Source: Eubacteriales bacterium (GTDB lineage Bacteria; Bacillota; Clostridia; Oscillospirales; Oscillospiraceae). From it: a stretch of 35,323 nucleotides of DNA. Numbering within the stretch: the stretch's first letter is position 1; each line of letters starts with the position of its first letter. The notes below the pieces were generated by a model. That model saw nothing but the letters and a program-made list of their open reading frames with translations. It made no database searches and was not told the origin of the DNA. Location: assembly GCA_030539285.1 (NCBI GenBank), contig JAUNSH010000030.1, positions 1 to 35,323 of the forward strand. Direction: 5' to 3'. This document shows, piece after piece, positions 32,455 to 35,323 of the stretch. The position numbers and the translations under genes were made by a program.

Positions 32455-32924
32455 TCTCCATCGGCACCATCGGCCTTATCAAAGGCATCACCACCTTCGA
32501 CCCATCCAAGGGGGCAAGACTGGCAACCTACGCCGCCCGGTGTGTGGAAAATGAGATTCTGATGTACTTCCGTTCCCAGAAGAAGAGCGCCCAGGATGTA
32601 TCGCTGTCGGACTACATCGACACCGGGGCGGATGGGGCGCCGCTGGCGCTGATGGATGTGGTGGCGGAGGACTGCGACCTGTTGGAGCAGGTTTGCAGCC
32701 GGGAAATGGCCCAGCAGCTCCGGCGGGCCATGGATAACTGCCTGACGGCCCAGGAAAAACAGGTGATCATCCTACGCTACGGCCTGAACGGCCAGCCGCC
32801 CAAACGCCAGCGGGAGGTGGCCCAGATCACAGGCATCAGCAGAAGCTATGTATCCCACCTCGGCTATTGTAAACGATTGACCGTTAGGAAATCGCTTCAA
32901 ACTGTGCTGAATTCAGCTGTTTGA
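32415..32924 (+). CDS. sigK: Sporulation sigma factor SigK, central/C-terminal part (broken again)
   Basis: This is the continuation of sigK without a start of its own. From AAG 32415 it encodes KKYYAQTADQEDLISIGTIG (region 2.2), ATYAARCVENEILMYFR (regions 2.3-2.4, promoter -10 contacts), a linker, and region 4 with LTAQEKQVIILRYGLNG and QREVAQITGISRSYVS. The expected next residues of the recognition helix (RIEK and about 20 more) are missing. After TCC at 32854-32856 the frame reads HLGYCKRL and on to TGA 32924, antisense to the second recombinase. So region 4.2 is cut by a second insertion. Full SigK needs both interruptions removed, or this strain cannot make it. Confidence 0.92.
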   Translation, partial: KKYYAQTADQEDLISIGTIGLIKGITTFDPSKGARLATYAARCVENEILMYFRSQKKSAQDVSLSDYIDTGADGAPLALMDVVAEDCDLLEQVCSREMAQQLRRAMDNCLTAQEKQVIILRYGLNGQPPKRQREVAQITGISRSYVSHLGYCKRLTVRKSLQTVLNSAV

Positions 32925-34476
32925 AGCGGAATTTGATATAAAGCTGTTTGTCCTCGCTGAGTTCGATTCTCTCAATCAGGCTGACCAGCAGTTCCCGGCT
33001 GGCACAGGCGCTTTCCAAGAAACGCTGAACCAGTGCTTTTGCTTCATCCTCCGCTTTGGCGGGGGATTCTTTTTTCCTCTCCAGTTCCCTGAGCTGATCT
33101 TCCAGCCTGGCTCTATCGGATTTCACTTTGAGATAGATCCGCTGGAAGTCATCCTCGTTCAGAATACCGGAGAGCTTATCCATGTACATCCGATCCAGGT
33201 TGGCAGTCATGGACTCGATCTTGCCCTGCAAGGTCTGAATCTCCCCTTCGGTGCTGTCCGCGGCTCTGGCTGCTTCCACGGCTTTCTGCGCCATTGGCAG
33301 CAGCGTATCCGCATTGAGATACGCCTGACAGACTTCCCGAACTTTGGCAAGCACAGCCTCTGTGACGGTCTGCTCCTTGATGGAGTGGCAGGTGCAGACT
33401 CCGGCTTTGGTAAACCTCTGATAGGTGCGACAGACGAAGAACAGCCGTTCCTCTCCGGCGGCATTCTTGCGGTTCAGTGTTGCCAGAGGATAGCCGCACT
33501 CGTGGCAGAAAATCAACCCCTTCAGTAAGAAGTCATAGGTTCTGCTCCGGGTGTGCTTGCGGCTTTCCACCAGCAGGCGTACCTTGCGAAAGGTTTCGGC
33601 ATCTACCAGAGGTTCATGGGTTCCCTCTACCACCACCCAGTTTTCTCTGGGCTGTTTCAGACACTTCTTCGATTTGTAACTGATCTTTACCATGCGTCCC
33701 TGAACCATATTACCGATATAGGTTTCGTTCTGCAACATCTCCGAAATCCGTTCACTGGACCACAGACCGGCGTAGGGGCCTTTTCTACCCATATTCCACC
33801 CACAATAAGTTGCTGGTGTTGGAACGCCCTCCTCATTTAGTGTGGCGGCGATTTTTCGACAGCTCACTCCATCCAGCGCCATGGCGAAAATTCGCCGCAC
33901 GATGGGCGCTACTTCCTCGTCGACGACGATTTTATTCTTCTCTGTGGGATGCATCTTGTAGCCATACATGGGCTTGCCGCCGATGAAATGTCCCTTGCGC
34001 TGCTTATCCCGTTTGACAGACTTGATCTTCTTGGAAATGTCCTTGGCATACATGTCGTTCATGATAGCCCGGAAGGGAGTAATATCATTGGCGGTGGATT
34101 CCACGCCGGTGTCGATGCCGTCCAGCAGGGAGATATACCGCACACGCTTTTCCGGGAAGTACCGCTCCATGTAGTGACCGGTCATGATGTAGTCACGGCC
34201 CAGTCGGGACAGGTCCTTGGTGATGACCATATTGACCTTTTTGGCTTCAATATCCGCGATCATCCGCTGGAACGCCGGACGGTCAAATGTCGTACCGCTG
34301 TAACCGTCATCAATATAGGTGTCGTAGACGGATAGCTTATGCTGTTTCACAAATTCATCCAGAAGGGAATTCTGGTTGGTAACGCTCTGGGAAGGGCCTT
34401 CGCTTTCATCCTCCTTTGATAACCGAATGTATTTTGCCACATGGTAAGCCATGGGGTCGCTGATTTCTAAGAACAT
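32884..34476 (-). CDS. Large serine recombinase of the second element (TnpX-type)
   Basis: A 530-residue large serine recombinase, unlike the first in sequence. The catalytic domain has Ser20 (YIRLSKEDE), VITKDLSRLGRDYIMTGHYME, and the TnpX-like FPEKRVRYISLLDGIDT. A recombinase domain follows (about 160-260). The zinc-ribbon is clear (LIFCHECGYPLATLNRKN, then CRTYQRFTKAGVCTCHSIKE), followed by a long coiled coil (about 390-480). AAGGAGGT lies 6 bases before ATG 34476. It points toward the left end of the element; its stop is about 30 bp from the sigK break, as expected of a recombinase beside its attachment site. Confidence 0.94.
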   Translation of the reverse strand: MFLEISDPMAYHVAKYIRLSKEDESEGPSQSVTNQNSLLDEFVKQHKLSVYDTYIDDGYSGTTFDRPAFQRMIADIEAKKVNMVITKDLSRLGRDYIMTGHYMERYFPEKRVRYISLLDGIDTGVESTANDITPFRAIMNDMYAKDISKKIKSVKRDKQRKGHFIGGKPMYGYKMHPTEKNKIVVDEEVAPIVRRIFAMALDGVSCRKIAATLNEEGVPTPATYCGWNMGRKGPYAGLWSSERISEMLQNETYIGNMVQGRMVKISYKSKKCLKQPRENWVVVEGTHEPLVDAETFRKVRLLVESRKHTRSRTYDFLLKGLIFCHECGYPLATLNRKNAAGEERLFFVCRTYQRFTKAGVCTCHSIKEQTVTEAVLAKVREVCQAYLNADTLLPMAQKAVEAARAADSTEGEIQTLQGKIESMTANLDRMYMDKLSGILNEDDFQRIYLKVKSDRARLEDQLRELERKKESPAKAEDEAKALVQRFLESACASRELLVSLIERIELSEDKQLYIKFRFKQLNSAQFEAIS

Positions 34477-34523
34477 AAATTACCTCCTTGGGAAGCTCTG
34501 AAATTAGCGACCATTCATCGCTA

Positions 34524-34667
34524 TTAGGATACACCATCCTGGGTGCCTATGGCAAATGTGCGGAGCTCCTTTTGCAGAAAAAGTCGGAAGGATTCCGAGA
34601 TGATTTCCGAGATCTCTTTTCCATCCTCGGAATATTCGCAGTGAACGACGACAGTTTTAGTATTCAT
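34524..34667 (-). CDS. TnpW-like small protein
   Basis: A 47-residue protein starting MNTKTVVVHCEYSEDGKE and continuing with an amphipathic helix (ISEIISESFRLFLQKEL). It resembles the small TnpW/transposon-encoded proteins that precede TnpX-type recombinases in clostridial elements. AAGGAGG is 6 bases upstream. It lies 47 bp before the recombinase on the same strand and is probably cotranscribed with it. Function unknown. Confidence 0.75.
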   Translation of the reverse strand: MNTKTVVVHCEYSEDGKEISEIISESFRLFLQKELRTFAIGTQDGVS

Positions 34668-34732
34668 AACACGCCTCCTTTGGTCAATGGTATGTAGGAA
34701 GCCAAGCCGATTTGCTACCTTCAGGGCATAAG

Positions 34733-34762
34733 AAAACCCGTGCCGGTTACGACACGGGTTTT
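34733..34762. terminator. Bidirectional terminator between mazF and tnpW
   Basis: AAAACCCGTG and CACGGGTTTT form a 10-bp stem with a 10-base loop and A/T runs on both sides, so it can work on either strand. Confidence 0.8.
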
Positions 34763-34781
34763 GAAGTGATATTTAGTTGGA

Positions 34782-34895
34782 TTATGGTGTGGGAATATCG
34801 GTCAGCACGACGTTCTGGACCTGTGTAATGATCGGTGTGTATAGGTCAATACCCGTACTGGGAGTTGAAAGGGATACAACCAATGAATAGTGCAT
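34782..34895 (-). CDS. Possible 37-residue small protein
   Basis: The minus-strand frame from ATG 34895 encodes MHYSLVVSLSTPSTGIDL and ends VVLTDIPTP. A GGAGG motif lies too far upstream (about 18 bases) to be a good ribosome site. Sits between mazF and the terminator at 34733-34762. Could be chance. Confidence 0.25.
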   Translation of the reverse strand: MHYSLVVSLSTPSTGIDLYTPIITQVQNVVLTDIPTP

Positions 34896-34940
34896 TTTAC
34901 TGTTGCACTTTCCAAACCTCCTCTAAAAATCTATGTATAA

Positions 34941-34967
34941 AGCTGGGCAGGTAGCTTCTGCCCAGCT
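34941..34967 (-). terminator. Terminator after mazF
   Basis: On the minus strand AGCTGGGCAG and CTGCCCAGCT form a 10-bp stem with a 7-base loop, followed by TTATAC. Confidence 0.75.
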
Positions 34968-34973
34968 GGTTTG

Positions 34974-35323
34974 TCATAATTCAAGACTGCATTTCAGTGC
35001 GGTGTTAACCTGCTTCATTTGGGAATCGGAGAGCGATCCGATATAGCCCAATAAGCGAGATTTGTCAAGTGTGTGAATCTGCTCCAGCAGAACGAGAGAG
35101 GGGATTCGAGCGTACATTCCGGGGATATGGTCTAAGAACACATGGGTGGGTAACTTCGCTTTGGTGGCCGTCCTGCTCGTCAGGGCCGAAACAATGATCG
35201 TTTTGGAGTGCTTATTGCCGACATCGTTCTGAACCACCAGAACAGGGCGAATACCGCCCTGTTCACATCCCAGATGCGGTTCGAGATTTGCGTAATAAAT
35301 ATCACCACGGTGATACTTCTGAG
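34974..35323 (-). CDS. MazF/PemK-type endoribonuclease toxin (5' end outside window)
   Basis: The C-terminal 115 residues or so of a MazF-family mRNA interferase, cut by the window edge. The family N-terminal strand (RGDIYYANLEPHLGCEQ) and the GGIRPVLVVQNDVGNKHS motif are present, followed by TIIVSALTSR and the C-terminal LEQIHTLDKSRL. MazF cleaves RNA at specific short sequences and is held by an antitoxin, whose gene should lie just upstream, outside the window. In this setting it probably stabilises the mobile element. Partial on the 5' side. Confidence 0.93.
   Translation of the reverse strand, partial: QKYHRGDIYYANLEPHLGCEQGGIRPVLVVQNDVGNKHSKTIIVSALTSRTATKAKLPTHVFLDHIPGMYARIPSLVLLEQIHTLDKSRLLGYIGSLSDSQMKQVNTALKCSLEL

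Larger units (their letters stand above)
32852..35323. mobile_element. Second element in sigK, left part (runs off the window)
   Basis: Starts where the sigK homology ends, near 32852-32856, and continues past the window edge. It carries a TnpX-type serine recombinase reading toward the left end, a TnpW-like small protein and a MazF toxin, a set typical of Tn4451/Tn-like or conjugative elements of Clostridia. The right end, and the last codons of sigK, are expected outside the window. Confidence 0.8.

Noticed and set aside
32415-32924. The sigma fragment as an independent sigma factor gene starting at ATG 32544.
   Set aside because: It lacks region 2.1-2.2 and a ribosome site when started there, and fits exactly as the continuation of the fragment at 21526.
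21714-35323. A single large element covering both recombinases.
   Set aside because: Real sigK sequence (32415-32856) lies between the two recombinases, so there are two separate insertions.
1-35323. tRNA, rRNA or CRISPR arrays.
   Set aside because: Reading through, I saw no cloverleaf-like sequence, rRNA segment or regularly spaced repeats with spacers.

Overview
The window looks like chromosomal DNA from a GC-rich, anaerobic, spore-forming Firmicute of the gut Clostridia/Oscillospiraceae type. This rests on gene content: strong GGAGG ribosome sites, rubrerythrin, phosphate acetyltransferase, a split transketolase, a SleB-type cell-wall hydrolase and the mother-cell sigma factor SigK. Taxonomy is inferred from these proteins, not computed.

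Positions 1-12,050 are mostly housekeeping: a MinD-like ATPase with a methylglyoxal-synthase-like protein, pta, a small XRE regulator, a MATE exporter, rubrerythrin, an orphan phage-baseplate-like protein, an Fe-S aldo/keto reductase with a wall hydrolase and an unknown protein, a YczE-like membrane protein, and a two-subunit transketolase. Near-consensus promoters with 17-bp spacers and clear hairpin terminators mark most transcription units.

Positions 12,050-21,470 hold a leftward AEC carrier/nitroreductase/DUF6092-like operon. Next to it is a striking catabolic locus: a leftward OPT transporter divergent from a rightward operon of DUF1177, AroM, an M29-like aminopeptidase, an Asp/Glu/hydantoin racemase, a DUF917 (S-methyl-thiohydantoin desulfurase-like) protein and an RpiR regulator. 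It looks like uptake and breakdown of an unknown small peptide or hydantoin-like compound.

Positions 21,500-35,323 are the most unusual part. The sporulation sigma-factor gene sigK is split. Its first 64 codons (21,526-21,717) and its continuation (from 32,415) lie on the same strand 10.7 kb apart. Each has the same TAAGA core at the break, and joining there restores a perfect SigK reading frame. The intervening DNA is a skin-like element with its own large serine recombinase (30,787-32,454) and a translationally coupled 54-residue protein. Its cargo is a complete-looking cellobiose locus: solute-binding protein, two permeases, LacI regulator, GH94 cellobiose phosphorylase and GH1 beta-glucosidase. 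The sigK continuation is then broken a second time, inside the region 4.2 recognition helix at about 32,852-32,856. The second element carries another serine recombinase, a TnpW-like protein and a MazF toxin, and runs off the right edge. In this chromosome sigK is therefore doubly interrupted.
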